Assembly (NCBI GenBank): GCA_964396165.1
Contig: CAYNEF010000013.1
Span: 1 to 64,000, forward strand
Direction of reading: 5' to 3'
DNA from: CALCZU01 sp964396165
GTDB taxonomy: Bacteria; Bdellovibrionota; FAC87; UBA2466
DNA length: 64,000 bases
In this document: positions 1 through 9,385 of the stretch, one piece after another
Layout of the letters: every line of letters starts with the position of its first letter
Numbering within the stretch: position 1 is the stretch's first letter
Position numbers and translations under genes: made by a program
Notes under the pieces: generated by a model
Seen by the model: the letters and a program-made list of their open reading frames with translations, nothing else
Databases searched by the model: none
Told to the model about the DNA's origin: nothing

Positions 1-55
1 GAGCATCTCGTTGCCAACGAGAAGGTTGCCGGTTCAAGCCCGGTCACCCGCTCCA
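1..55 (+). tRNA. tRNA-Gly(GCC), 5' part outside the window
   Basis: The window opens inside a tRNA. The first bases (GAGC) fit the 3' side of a D stem. The anticodon stem TCTCG/CGAGA encloses the loop TTGCCAA, giving anticodon GCC (glycine). A five-base variable loop follows, then a T arm with the loop TTCAAGC. The 3' acceptor strand CACCCGC is followed by discriminator T and an encoded CCA at 53-55. Only the acceptor 5' strand and most of the D arm are missing. Confidence 0.93.
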
Positions 56-183
56 CACTACTTAAGTTTAATATTAAGCTTAATTTTAATATTTAGGCCC
101 TCCTTCACAAATACGAAAATAACAGCATCGTTCTCACATAATTTCTTTGCAAATCGAGCGCATGATACTGAGCGGGGGCAATT

Positions 184-3100
184 TTGAAATCGTTGCATAG
201 AATTAAGTTTGCACTTTTGGCCTTTGGGCCATTGCTCTTGCAATTGTTTAATGTGTCTTGCTCTGACGGGTATAAATCCTCAGAAGCATCCTCGATTCGT
301 CAAACAGTGGCGAATGAAATGGGCACTAAACTAGAAGAAGCATTATCCACTTCCTCTTCAAGCGCCATTCGCTTGCATTCGGGTACGAATTTTTCTTCGC
401 TTATCAAACCAAATGAGCTAATCAGCGCGGGAATAGATTTAGCAGCTTCCGGCAGCGCTACAGACAGAAGTAGAGGAGTACACGGTTTTTTCCACCGCTT
501 TTTTTCTAAGAGTGTTCAAGTCGATGCAGACACTGAAGGGTGTGGAATAGCCATTCCGCTTTTTGTAAAAGGAGTCCAAGTAAAGCTTGCCGATCCTTCT
601 ATTCTTGTCTCCGCAAGTAATCCGCTTTCTGATGCGCAGAAAATCGAATTAATCGGCGTGATGATGGGGGTTCTATCGAAAAACTTGATGGCTGTGTGCT
701 CCACTCTCACTACGGCACAACTCAACACTTTAGACGGAGATATCGGCGAAGCAGCAATCGCTAACCTAGACGATGCAAAAATTGCAAAAGAAAATATCAC
801 AACTGCCTTTGGCAATATCATGGGCCCCTATATCTCAAACGCAAAGGGCGGGGGAAGAGATGTAGATCAGCTAGATAAAATTGTTCTTGTGATTTCTGAA
901 GCTGCCGCTGCGGCCTTCTCTTCTAGCGGCGCCAATGCCAGCGATGCGTCGAGCGCCATGAGAGGACTCATCAAAGATATTTGTACTAATCTCTCAGGCG
1001 TTGAACTTACTCAAGATAAGAAGAACACAATTGTCTCATCAGCCATCGAAGGCGCTTCTCGCGGTGTTGAATCTTTAGGATTAAGTGGCAACAGTACCAA
1101 AGCAGTGGATTTTTTAAATGATGTGAAGGCAGGCGTGAGTGATGCGGGGGTTACTGTCAATTCCACGATTTTAGATCAAGCTGCTTCCAAGGGCATGGAA
1201 CATGCTGGAGTTTCTTCGAGCATTGTCTCTACAGTGGCTAGCGGAGGAGTAATTCCTGTTCTCGCTTTCACTTCACCTGCCGCAAATTATTTGATCTCTC
1301 CAACGAATATGGCGTCTGTTGCAGTCACTGGAACCTGTTCAGTCGAGGGTACTGTCAATTTAAGTGGTGCACTTACAGCAGATGTCACATGTAGTAGTGG
1401 CACTTTCTCCACAAACTTAAATTTTACGTCGGCTGCGGAAGGAAATCTCACCTTAAATCTGGACATGACAGATTCTAAAGGAAAATCAGCTACGCGTGTT
1501 TCCCGCATCTTTATCAAAGACACGACGGCTCCCGTGCTAGCCTTTTCTACACCCGCGGCGAGTAGTTATGTCTCTTCTACAGGAGTCAGTGCTTTTACGA
1601 TCGCAGGAACCTGTACCGAAGACGGCACAGTAACAATTAGCGGGGCAGTAAGTTCCACCGCGACTTGCGCCAGCGGAGTATTTTCAAAAAGTCTCAATGT
1701 TTCCTCGCTCTCTGAAGGAAATTTTACTTTAAATCTCGACATGGATGATGCAGCTGGAAACCACGCTACGCAAAAGTCGCGTACTTTTGTAAAAGACACC
1801 ACTGCTCCAGTTCTCGCTTTTTCTTCTCCGGCAGCCAGCACACTTTTTAAAGCGAGCGGAATGGCTGCGTTCACTGTGACAGGAACTTGCACGGAGGATG
1901 GCACCATTTCCTTTAGTGGCGCCTCTACTTCCACTGTTGCGTGCTCGAGTGGCACCTTTTCTAAGAGTTTTGATTTTTCAGCAAGTTCTGAGGGAAATCT
2001 TACTTTAAATATGGATATGGACGATGCGGCTGGAAACCACGCCACACAAAAATCGCGTATCTTTATCAAAGACACGACAGCTCCTGTGATCGCTTTTTCT
2101 TCTCCGGCAGCTAGCACACTTTTTAAAGCGAGCGGGATGGCCGCGTTCACTGTCACAGGAACGTGCACGGAAGATGGCACTATTTCCTTTAGTGGCGCCG
2201 CAACTACAACGGCAAGTTGTGCGAGCGGAACTTTTTCGAAAGACTTTGATTTTTCTGCAAGTGGAGAAGGAAACCTTACCTTGAATATAGATCTCGATGA
2301 CGCTGTTGGAAATCATGCGGTACAAAAGTCGCGTGTCTTTATCAAAGATACGACCGCCCCTGTCATTGCTTTTTCGACACCCGCAGCACTAGCGTATGCG
2401 AACTCCAGTAATGCTAGTGCCTTTACGATAACAGGGACCTGCACAGAAGACGGGAATATCGTAATTAGCGGAGCTGTAAGTTCCACCGCAACTTGCTCAA
2501 GCGGAACTTTTTCCAAAAGCTTAAATGTGTCTGGTCTTTCTGAAGGAAATTTTACCATCAATCTCGACATGGATGATGCAATAGGAAACCATGCTACACA
2601 AAAATCCCGCGACTTTACCAAAGACACAGTTTTACCCGTGATTGCTTTTTCGACACCAGCTGCGAGTACATATTTTAAGGCGAGTGGGATGGCTGCTTTT
2701 ACAGTGACAGGAACATGTACTGAGGATGGCACTATTTCCTTTACTGGCGCGGCTACATCTACAGTCTCGTGTTCAAGCGGTACTTTTTCGAAAAGTTTTG
2801 ATTTCTCGGCAAGTGGCGAAGGGAACCTTACGTTGAATATGGATTTGGATGATGCGGCTGGAAACCACGCCGTACAAAAATCGCGTATCTTTATCAAAGA
2901 TACCACAACACCGGTTCTTGCGTTTTCGACTCCTGCGGCCGATTCAATGGTTCCTCTAGATCATTTCACAGATTTTACGATTACAGGCACCTGCTCTGAA
3001 ACAGCAACTATTTCCATCAGTGGTGCCGTCACAAGTACTGTGTCGTGTAGCGGTGGTACTTTTACAAAAAATCTGGATGTCAGTGGAGTCGCGTACGGTT

Positions 3101-4494
3101 CCTTCACTTTGAATTTGGATTTCACAGACGCGGCAGGCAATACTGCTACCCAAGTAACGAGAAGTTTTACCAATGTTATCCCACAAAAAATGATTCTCTT
3201 TCTGACTAGTTCTACGACTACGGGAAATATTGGAAGCTTAAACAGTGCGAACACGTTATGTAACAATTCTTCCAATAAGCCCTCAGGTAGAACAGGAAAA
3301 GCCATAGTATCTTTTGGCAGTTCGGAAGAAGTGCGAGACATGCCCGCCCTCTTAAGCTTTTCTGCAGATACGGAAGTGTTGGGTTCCAACCGAACAACCA
3401 TCGCTTCTAGCTGGAACACCATGCTCGCAGGGGGGTCTCTTTCTACAAGCCTTACCAATGCAGGTATGTCGAGTGCGGACATCTGGACGTTTTCAAATTC
3501 TGACGGAAGTTTACATACCAATAATTGCCAGAATGGGACATCCAGTAGCAGTAGCGATTCAGGTGAATTCGGCCGTACGAGTCGCTCAGATGACTGGTGG
3601 ATTGCCTATACCGATAATAGTTGCGATCAGTCTAAGTCTCTAGCTTGTATGACCATCCCTGGCCCTGCGATTGAAGTTTCAAAATTAAGCCAGACATCTG
3701 TTTCTGAAAGTGGAACAACTTCTACCTTCACTGTCAGACTTGCGACGGAACCGACAGGGAATGTAACGATGGCAGTGAGTTCATCAGATACAACAGAGGG
3801 CACGGTAAATAAAAGTTCTCTCACTTTTACATCGGCAAACTGGTATGTGCCGCAAGTGGTGACAGTCACTGGTGCTGACGATGGTTCACAAGATGGACCA
3901 ATTTCGTATGCGATTACTTTTGGTAATTCTTCTTCGAGCGATGGAAATTATAATAATATTGCTACTCCCAGTCTCAGTATTACGACCATAGATAATGAAC
4001 CTGTTCCTCCCTATATTCTCTATTTGAGCACTAACAGGTACGACGGCGGAGAATATGGTGGGTATAGCGGAGCCAATTCCATATGTAATGCTGATGGGAA
4101 TAAACCCTCTGGACGAACAGGCTATGCAATGATGTCCCAAGGAGCTGGCCATCAGATGAAAGACTTAGCGACTCTATACGGACTAGATACCTCTACTGCA
4201 ATTCAAAGTGCGGGAGGCACCGTAATCGCCTCAAATTGGGCTGCTCTTTTCAGTGGCACTTTAACGAACAGCCTTCAAGCAGCAGGGCTTGGCACATATG
4301 CTGGTTTTTGGACGAATTCAAATGCGGACGGCACTGCTAGCGCTACAAACTGCTCGAGTGGAAGCTCATCAAGTAGCGGAGTCAACGGTGAGGTAGGTAA
4401 GTCCGAAATTAGCAGTAACGGGTGGATAAATTACTACAGCAACACACAATGCGATTTTATTTATCACATCTTGTGCATCGCCAAAGCGTACTAA
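184..4494 (+). CDS. Giant surface lipoprotein: seven Ig-like repeats, two DUF1554 domains, Calx-beta-like segment
   Basis: Exported 1436-residue protein, probably displayed on the outer membrane. The chosen start is TTG at 184, preceded by a G-run (174-178) that can act as ribosome binding site. A hydrophobic signal segment ends at a Cys near residue 27 (NVSC), a relaxed lipobox. Residues 30-350 resemble no family I recognise. Residues 355-998 are seven consecutive Ig-like units of exactly 92 residues, each starting like TTAPVLAFSTPAA and containing a GTCTEDGT-like motif. Residues about 1003-1157 and 1277-1435 are two copies of a Cys-containing domain (NKPSGRTG near its start) matching the DUF1554 type known from leptospiral lipoproteins. 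Between them lies a Calx-beta/Ig-like segment (about 1160-1270). The repeats suggest an adhesin or surface stalk; that role is inferred. Confidence 0.85.
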   Translation: MKSLHRIKFALLAFGPLLLQLFNVSCSDGYKSSEASSIRQTVANEMGTKLEEALSTSSSSAIRLHSGTNFSSLIKPNELISAGIDLAASGSATDRSRGVHGFFHRFFSKSVQVDADTEGCGIAIPLFVKGVQVKLADPSILVSASNPLSDAQKIELIGVMMGVLSKNLMAVCSTLTTAQLNTLDGDIGEAAIANLDDAKIAKENITTAFGNIMGPYISNAKGGGRDVDQLDKIVLVISEAAAAAFSSSGANASDASSAMRGLIKDICTNLSGVELTQDKKNTIVSSAIEGASRGVESLGLSGNSTKAVDFLNDVKAGVSDAGVTVNSTILDQAASKGMEHAGVSSSIVSTVASGGVIPVLAFTSPAANYLISPTNMASVAVTGTCSVEGTVNLSGALTADVTCSSGTFSTNLNFTSAAEGNLTLNLDMTDSKGKSATRVSRIFIKDTTAPVLAFSTPAASSYVSSTGVSAFTIAGTCTEDGTVTISGAVSSTATCASGVFSKSLNVSSLSEGNFTLNLDMDDAAGNHATQKSRTFVKDTTAPVLAFSSPAASTLFKASGMAAFTVTGTCTEDGTISFSGASTSTVACSSGTFSKSFDFSASSEGNLTLNMDMDDAAGNHATQKSRIFIKDTTAPVIAFSSPAASTLFKASGMAAFTVTGTCTEDGTISFSGAATTTASCASGTFSKDFDFSASGEGNLTLNIDLDDAVGNHAVQKSRVFIKDTTAPVIAFSTPAALAYANSSNASAFTITGTCTEDGNIVISGAVSSTATCSSGTFSKSLNVSGLSEGNFTINLDMDDAIGNHATQKSRDFTKDTVLPVIAFSTPAASTYFKASGMAAFTVTGTCTEDGTISFTGAATSTVSCSSGTFSKSFDFSASGEGNLTLNMDLDDAAGNHAVQKSRIFIKDTTTPVLAFSTPAADSMVPLDHFTDFTITGTCSETATISISGAVTSTVSCSGGTFTKNLDVSGVAYGSFTLNLDFTDAAGNTATQVTRSFTNVIPQKMILFLTSSTTTGNIGSLNSANTLCNNSSNKPSGRTGKAIVSFGSSEEVRDMPALLSFSADTEVLGSNRTTIASSWNTMLAGGSLSTSLTNAGMSSADIWTFSNSDGSLHTNNCQNGTSSSSSDSGEFGRTSRSDDWWIAYTDNSCDQSKSLACMTIPGPAIEVSKLSQTSVSESGTTSTFTVRLATEPTGNVTMAVSSSDTTEGTVNKSSLTFTSANWYVPQVVTVTGADDGSQDGPISYAITFGNSSSSDGNYNNIATPSLSITTIDNEPVPPYILYLSTNRYDGGEYGGYSGANSICNADGNKPSGRTGYAMMSQGAGHQMKDLATLYGLDTSTAIQSAGGTVIASNWAALFSGTLTNSLQAAGLGTYAGFWTNSNADGTASATNCSSGSSSSSGVNGEVGKSEISSNGWINYYSNTQCDFIYHILCIAKAY
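1246..3177 (+). repeat. Seven in-frame tandem Ig-like repeats, 276 bp each
   Basis: Units begin at 1246, 1522, 1798, 2074, 2350, 2626 and 2902. Every unit is exactly 276 bp (92 codons), with no length change. Units 3 and 4 are the most similar; unit 6 shares their central segment (CACATTTTTAAAGCGAG-like DNA in all three). The first and last units are the most diverged. This is the pattern left by internal duplication or unequal crossing over, with older units at the ends. Confidence 0.9.
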
Positions 4495-4634
4495 GTGGCA
4501 TTTGATCTCGTAATTTTTAATTTCTAGATAGTATTTGAGCATCGGTGTTTATTTGCAAAAAACAAATACTATTATCCCGTAGTACGTCATTCATTGCGCC
4601 AAATATCTATATCTATTTCTGATGAGCAATTATC

Positions 4635-4640
4635 TATACT
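4635..4640 (+). promoter_or_regulatory. Possible -10 hexamer (TATACT) for the 4667 gene
   Basis: TATACT lies about 26 bases before the ATG at 4667 and would give a short leader carrying the GGAGG ribosome binding site. No convincing -35 box sits 17 bases upstream, so this is tentative. Confidence 0.3.
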
Positions 4641-4666
4641 TGAGGGGTAAGTAATGGAGGAAATTT

Positions 4667-4996
4667 ATGCGTATTAGTTTAATGATTCTGGGGATTATAT
4701 TTTTTTGCCAACATTCATTAGTGGCTGAGACCAGTGGGTCAATCTTGCAATCAAGAGAAGTTATACAGCAGGAGTACGCACGTTATAGCGCGCTTGAGCT
4801 GATCCAAAAAATAAATTCCAAACTGGAAACACTGGAACTTCAAGCACATTTGCCCAGAGAAGTTACTAGACATAAAAATGATTTGAGTAAAATGGTTACC
4901 GAGTTAAAAGGAAAACTGGCTGAACAGGGCTGTTTGAATTCCGAAACAAATTCCCCACATGTGAAATCTATCCGCGGTACCGATCAGCATAGATGA
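4667..4996 (+). CDS. Small exported protein, function unknown
   Basis: A 109-residue protein starting at an ATG with a strong ribosome binding site (GGAGG, 7 bases upstream). The first 20 residues form a signal peptide with probable cleavage after LVA. The mature part is charged and predicted mostly helical (residues 30-85, with heptad-like Leu/Ile spacing), with a single Cys near residue 90. I recognise no family. It stands alone between a giant lipoprotein and a cysteine-peptidase-like gene, with about 170 and 215 bases of non-coding DNA on either side. Confidence 0.7.
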   Translation: MRISLMILGIIFFCQHSLVAETSGSILQSREVIQQEYARYSALELIQKINSKLETLELQAHLPREVTRHKNDLSKMVTELKGKLAEQGCLNSETNSPHVKSIRGTDQHR

Positions 4997-5212
4997 AACA
5001 TTCGGCGACAGCGCAGTACCTTTTTAAAGACAGTAGTAATAAAAGTATTCACTTAGACCATCAGCATACTCCATAATCCACGAATGCGTATTCCTGGAGT
5101 GCACATTAATTCACTTGTAAACACAGTGGGATAGTTCGCGCGACGTTTAAAACAATTAAATACAATACTCTGGTATTAACTTTGCTCGTTTTTTTACGTC
5201 GAGGGACAACTC

Positions 5213-5755
5213 ATGCAAATTCTTTTTAAATTAAAATTTCTGATTATTTTATCTTTGCCGTTTCTGACGGTAGTAAAAGCAGAAACGCATACGGATACGA
5301 CTAAACAGTATTCTCAATCTTCAAGTACTGTACCTCCCGCTAGTGAAGCAGCCGCAGAGACTTTGCGCACAGCAATTTCATGGAAGGGGCAAGAGATTAG
5401 GGGGCCTGGAGGAGTAGATTGCTGGACTTTTGTTTATCAACTTTCTGGAAAAAAGAGTCCAGAAAAACGTTATCCAGCAGTAGGACAGATGTACATGGAT
5501 AAACAGAGACGCCTCGTTTCCAACGCGACTTTCAGCCCGGGACAAATACTTTCACTGAAAAATGTCCGATCCCGTCGTGGACATGGAGGCTATATCACTA
5601 CAGGAGCTAACCACTGGGCCGTCGTCAAAGAAGTAAACGCCGACGGAGGAGTTGTGATTTTGCAACAAAATGCCGGAGGAAAACTCTATGTCACAGAAGA
5701 AACCTTCTATCCCGACACGATAACCGGCGGAGTACTTACTATTTACCAACCTTAA
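5213..5755 (+). CDS. Exported cysteine-peptidase-like (NlpC/P60 or CHAP-like) protein
   Basis: A 180-residue protein with a signal peptide (residues 1-23, cleavage after VKA) and a GAGGG ribosome binding site before the ATG at 5213. The mature domain shows the order expected of a papain-like cell-wall hydrolase: a Cys in GVDCWTF (Cys70), a His in GANHWAVV (His134) and a polar residue in ILQQN (about 151-153). A likely role is cleaving peptide bonds in peptidoglycan or another periplasmic amide. The assignment rests on motif order only; no family was identified with certainty. Its stop overlaps the stop of the convergent ligase gene by three bases. Confidence 0.6.
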   Translation: MQILFKLKFLIILSLPFLTVVKAETHTDTTKQYSQSSSTVPPASEAAAETLRTAISWKGQEIRGPGGVDCWTFVYQLSGKKSPEKRYPAVGQMYMDKQRRLVSNATFSPGQILSLKNVRSRRGHGGYITTGANHWAVVKEVNADGGVVILQQNAGGKLYVTEETFYPDTITGGVLTIYQP

Positions 5756-7518
5756 TTTTGGCAGTAACTATTCCCCGTTGAATTTTTGTTTATGGCGTAG
5801 CCCAGACCAAGAAATACCCAAAAGAGGGGCGCAATTGCTACGTTACTATCATTAAAAATCAGAACTATGGCAAATCCTGTGATGGCTGCAAACAACGCTA
5901 ATTGATTTCCGTTTAGATACGTAGCTTTTTTAAGAAGTATTAGTGTTTGAACAAAATAGACAAGTAGCAAACTTAAAAAAATCAGTAATGCTGTGAATCC
6001 AAACGCATGGGTGAATTGCAAATACCCGCTATGCGGTTTTTCGACAAGCAGTTCGTGGCTTCCAAAAGTAGTGAGTTTGCCGTTATAGTCGTTCTGGGGA
6101 AAATCAAAAGCAAATGCACCGGGACCTCGTCCTAAAAACCACAGACCTTTAAGTAGCGGCAGTGTGCGTGACCATATGTACACTCTTCCAGAACCTGCTT
6201 GATCTGAAATCCCTAAGTTAACTTTCTCGGGCTCCACAGGTTCTCTAAATAAGTTACGCTCTGCAATTTTAAAACCTGCTGAAGTACTGAGTACAGAGAT
6301 CTCAAAATTGGGGTGTCTGATTACAATTAATCTTCCTGCATTTTCATTTACCAATTTAAATCTGAAATTTAATAAATCCTTTTTCAGTGGATGTACTAAG
6401 CCATCTGTAACAGTAATTGGTACTGGATTGTTTTCGAGATCTTTTACCAAAAACCCTTCTGCTTGCGGCACTAAAACCAAGCCTGTATTTTTTGTAGTTA
6501 ATACCAGAACACCATTTCTGATTTCCAGATTGCGTAATGGATCGTCTACACCAGTAGCAGAAATTCTCCCCGCGACTGAATAATCGTTATCTCGGGAAAA
6601 ATCTCGCATGGTTTTTTTCTCTGCCTCTTCAAAGTGCCGCGAATGAAAGAGCATTAATACAAGAACAAGAAGTTCCGCAATAAATAAGAAGCGAACCGAT
6701 TTCCACTTTGTCCTTACTTGTGGCAGAAGAAAATACGAAGTGAGTAGTAAACTAACGAAGGCACCTAAATAAGCAGCCCTGCTATGACTTCCAACAAGCA
6801 AAATAAACATAAAAAAATTAAATACTCCTGCTAAAACAGTAGAAATAGCAGTCAGGGCAAATAGAAACAGTGCAATAGAATAGGGAAAAAGCAGAACTGC
6901 GTAACTTCCTACGTTATTAGAGTTTCCAATAGTGGAACTGATGATTCCCGTATCCGTGTAGTCGAAATAGGAATAAACAGAAGTATCTCCCCATATCAGC
7001 CATTTTAGAGGAGAGAGATTTAAAATATAAATGCCGAAGTATTCTGCAAAGCCAATCAAAGCAATTAGCAAGGCACTCATTCCAAGAATTATATTAAATG
7101 TATCAATATTCCCTTTTTTCTCTAATACGCAGAACGATAGGTAACAGAGAATAAAATAGGACAGGTAAGAGAAGGTGCTTTCGTATGAACCCGCAAAACC
7201 TTTCCATACCGTATCTTGGTAAGGAGAAAAAGTGGCAGAGAGGATTACAAAAAGCGCTAAAAGAACAAGCGCAGTGGGTAGAAATTTAAATTTCCAAAGT
7301 GGTTTCACTTTTTTGTAGGAAAAAATGAGTGCACTCGTGCCCAGTATTCCGCAGATTAAAACCAGGTAGGATTTGTTCCAGAAAAAGAAATCCGTAGTAA
7401 ATTCGTATCCAAAAAATGCTTCATGTTTGTTTCCATTAAATGGAATAACACTTCGATGCACAACGAGTGGAACAACCGCCGTTGCTAGAAGAAGAGGTAA
7501 AAGTACCAAAAACTCCAT
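5752..7518 (-). CDS. O-antigen ligase/polymerase-like (Wzy_C-type) membrane protein
   Basis: A polytopic inner-membrane protein of 588 residues. Hydrophobic segments fill the N-terminal half, with a Wzy_C-like core around GSHSRAAYLGA. A soluble, probably periplasmic domain of about 130 residues follows, then the characteristic loop with GRGPGAFAFDFPQ and EKPHSGYLQ, whose His is conserved in O-antigen ligases. The C-terminus returns to membrane segments. Members of this family join polysaccharide chains to lipid A core or polymerise repeat units at the periplasmic face. The ATG directly follows the stop codon of the upstream Cys-rich lipoprotein gene with no gap, so the two are probably co-transcribed. 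Confidence 0.8.
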   Translation of the reverse strand: MEFLVLLPLLLATAVVPLVVHRSVIPFNGNKHEAFFGYEFTTDFFFWNKSYLVLICGILGTSALIFSYKKVKPLWKFKFLPTALVLLALFVILSATFSPYQDTVWKGFAGSYESTFSYLSYFILCYLSFCVLEKKGNIDTFNIILGMSALLIALIGFAEYFGIYILNLSPLKWLIWGDTSVYSYFDYTDTGIISSTIGNSNNVGSYAVLLFPYSIALFLFALTAISTVLAGVFNFFMFILLVGSHSRAAYLGAFVSLLLTSYFLLPQVRTKWKSVRFLFIAELLVLVLMLFHSRHFEEAEKKTMRDFSRDNDYSVAGRISATGVDDPLRNLEIRNGVLVLTTKNTGLVLVPQAEGFLVKDLENNPVPITVTDGLVHPLKKDLLNFRFKLVNENAGRLIVIRHPNFEISVLSTSAGFKIAERNLFREPVEPEKVNLGISDQAGSGRVYIWSRTLPLLKGLWFLGRGPGAFAFDFPQNDYNGKLTTFGSHELLVEKPHSGYLQFTHAFGFTALLIFLSLLLVYFVQTLILLKKATYLNGNQLALFAAITGFAIVLIFNDSNVAIAPLFWVFLGLGYAINKNSTGNSYCQN

Positions 7519-8127
7519 TTATGGAGCGATGGATACAGGAGTGGGAAGCGGCAGTACTATTCCAGTCGGCAAAGTATAGCTATTTGCCGGTGAGTACATT
7601 GTGGCTGTGTGACCATTTCCTGATAGAGTGGGACTAATCACACCACAATCACCATAATCATTGCGATAAGCCGAACGCAACATAACACTTACTCCAGTTT
7701 CTGATCCCGTAGCTTTGTAATAGCCAGATTTAGAGACAAAAACCGAATTTTTAAATGGTTTATCAGGCAAGTAACATGTGCCGGAACAATCTGAAGAAGT
7801 GTAATAGCAGTAAGTGTTAGACAGGGGATTTGATAAATGCGTTCCGCAAGTACTGGTATCGCAAAGTAGCGCTTCTAGAGTAGAGGAAGTGCAATAACCA
7901 CTATCACAGAGAGAACCGTTATACTTACCAGTTGCAGCCGCTACGCTCAAAATAGAAGAATCTGTCAGAATGAGTCCGATTTTTGGCCAATCAGTAAATG
8001 CTACGTAACCAATATTGGTGTTATTCCCGTCGTACGCATTCAGGTATTTTTGCGTGGTTACGGGTTTGTCTTCTCCGCAGGAGCAAAGGACAAGTGTAGT
8101 GATAAGAGCTATTACAAGCTGACGCAT
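7519..8127 (-). CDS. Cys-rich lipoprotein, function unknown
   Basis: A 202-residue lipoprotein precursor with a short signal peptide and lipobox LCSC (lipidated Cys about residue 17). The mature protein is rich in Ser, Thr, Tyr and Gly and has about 11 more cysteines, clustered in residues 75-125 (for example LCDSGYCTSS), which suggests several disulfides. No known domain was recognised. The start ATG at 8127 is preceded on the minus strand by a purine-rich AAGAAGAGG. The stop codon abuts the start of the O-antigen-ligase-like gene, giving a two-gene operon. A link to surface polysaccharide is only suggested by that neighbour. Confidence 0.7.
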   Translation of the reverse strand: MRQLVIALITTLVLCSCGEDKPVTTQKYLNAYDGNNTNIGYVAFTDWPKIGLILTDSSILSVAAATGKYNGSLCDSGYCTSSTLEALLCDTSTCGTHLSNPLSNTYCYYTSSDCSGTCYLPDKPFKNSVFVSKSGYYKATGSETGVSVMLRSAYRNDYGDCGVISPTLSGNGHTATMYSPANSYTLPTGIVLPLPTPVSIAP

Positions 8128-8245
8128 ATTCGCCTCTTCTTCTTAAAGTTAAAGTAATTATATCGATGAGTGGACCGATTGAAAGCAGTAATAATAACCT
8201 GATGCAACATGACGGGACTTGTTCGAGTCCGGTATGCTTCGTACT

Positions 8246-8788
8246 ATGCGTATATTACTCATCAGCTTGATACTCAGCACAGCGGCACTAGCAAAAACAG
8301 AAGTGTTTTTTTCCCCCTCAACCGATTGTGAAAATAAAATTAGTCAATCCATTCAAAATGCAAAAACGGAAATTGTTGCTGCTGTTTACAGCATCAATAA
8401 TATAAAAATTGTCGATGCACTCATTGATGCAAAAAGGCGGGGAGTGAAACTTCGGGTGCTTACCGATTACATTCAGGCAAATCAGAAAAGTTCCAAGGTG
8501 CTTGAACTTTTAAATTCAGGTGTCGCCATACGCGTACACAGTAAATATAAAATCGAACACAATAAGTTTGCGGTTTACGACGGTAAACTAATCAGTACCG
8601 GAAGTTTTAATTGGACGGGACCTGCGGCGCGCAGCAACTCTGAAAACTGTCTGTTCAATGACGAAGCAGAAGTAGCAAAGACCTACCAAAGCCGATTTGA
8701 ATTTCTGTGGCAAAAGAATTCAGAAGAAGCTTCAAAAGCGAAATTCGCGAAGATTCAAAAGGCGAGTCGAATGCCCAGCGGGCATTAG
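8246..8788 (+). CDS. Secreted phospholipase D-family nuclease (single HKD motif)
   Basis: A 180-residue exported protein of the Nuc/EndA-type branch of the PLD superfamily. From the ATG at 8246 there is a clean signal peptide (residues 1-16, cleavage after ALA). One complete HKD motif is present: His105, Lys107 and Asp112 in HNKFAVYD, followed by GSFNWT. Single-HKD members dimerise to build an active site and usually cleave DNA or phosphodiester bonds, so a periplasmic or secreted nuclease is likely. In-frame starts at 8219 (TTG) and 8234 (ATG) would put extra residues before the signal peptide and are less likely. TATGCT lies seven bases before the ATG and no ribosome binding site is visible. 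The stop overlaps the convergent exonuclease gene by four bases. Confidence 0.85.
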   Translation: MRILLISLILSTAALAKTEVFFSPSTDCENKISQSIQNAKTEIVAAVYSINNIKIVDALIDAKRRGVKLRVLTDYIQANQKSSKVLELLNSGVAIRVHSKYKIEHNKFAVYDGKLISTGSFNWTGPAARSNSENCLFNDEAEVAKTYQSRFEFLWQKNSEEASKAKFAKIQKASRMPSGH

Positions 8789-9384
8789 GAAACTGCGGGT
8801 TTGAATTTTTGGAGCATGGCAAGATACACCTCTGCCATATCGACTGCGTCACTTAAAGCCGTGTGTGCCGATTCATTTTTCAATTTAAAATACTGCAGAA
8901 GTTTGGTTGTGGACTGGTAACCCGCAGGCAACATTCCTGCATCGACAAGAAACCGGGCAACACAGGTAATATCCAGCGTGTGGTGGTGGAAATTTTTTTC
9001 CATGTAGGTTCTGCCGAGATACCGTGTCAGAAGAGGGATGTCGAGAGCGCTTAAGGATTTCCCAAGGATAATGGGTCTATCCCCGTTAAAAAATTTCTTC
9101 ACTTCCGGGATATTGAAATAATCGGTCATCCATTTTCCAAACTGACTGGGTTCGATGCCTTTTGCATGTGCATCGCGGATAAGCCCTTCGTTGTGTTCAA
9201 TCACCCATTCAGAAAGTGTGGGTTTTAACTCTTCGAAGCTCGGGCATTTGATGAGAGTTTCGCGGCCAAGTTCGTGCAGAATTTTATTGTTCTCTCCGTC
9301 GACAGGAACGACGGCAATTTGAATAAGAAGTGTGCCTTCTTGCAGGCCTGTTGCTTCTGTATCGAGGCTTAAGTATTTTTTCAT
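8785..9384 (-). CDS. DEDDh 3'-5' exonuclease (DnaQ/oligoribonuclease-like fold)
   Basis: A 199-residue cytoplasmic protein with the four acidic metal ligands of DnaQ-like exonucleases: Asp8 and Glu10 in LDTEATG, Asp115 in SALDIPLL and Asp179, with general base His174 in the HxAxxD motif HTALSD. The HHHTLDI segment at about 133-139 is typical of the oligoribonuclease / RNase T side of the family. It probably degrades short nucleic-acid 3' ends; DNA or RNA preference cannot be read from sequence. It begins one base after the stop of the upstream Ig-like lipoprotein gene, so the two are likely co-transcribed. Confidence 0.82.
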   Translation of the reverse strand: MKKYLSLDTEATGLQEGTLLIQIAVVPVDGENNKILHELGRETLIKCPSFEELKPTLSEWVIEHNEGLIRDAHAKGIEPSQFGKWMTDYFNIPEVKKFFNGDRPIILGKSLSALDIPLLTRYLGRTYMEKNFHHHTLDITCVARFLVDAGMLPAGYQSTTKLLQYFKLKNESAHTALSDAVDMAEVYLAMLQKFKPAVS

Positions 9385-9385
9385 T

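Noticed and set aside
1287..2906. Long minus-strand open frames opposite the Ig-like repeats
   Set aside because: They recur with the 276-bp repeat period and mirror the codon pattern of the plus-strand gene, with no ribosome binding sites or known domains.
4529..4571. Inverted repeat TAGTATTTG/CAAATACTA between the giant lipoprotein and the 4667 gene
   Set aside because: Nine-base arms with a long loop in AT-rich DNA and no T-run; not distinguishable from chance.
8201..8231. Sequence resembling a tRNA T arm (GGACTTGTTCGAGTCCGG) upstream of the PLD-type nuclease gene
   Set aside because: No acceptor stem, D arm or anticodon arm can be built around it; it is probably chance or part of the promoter region.
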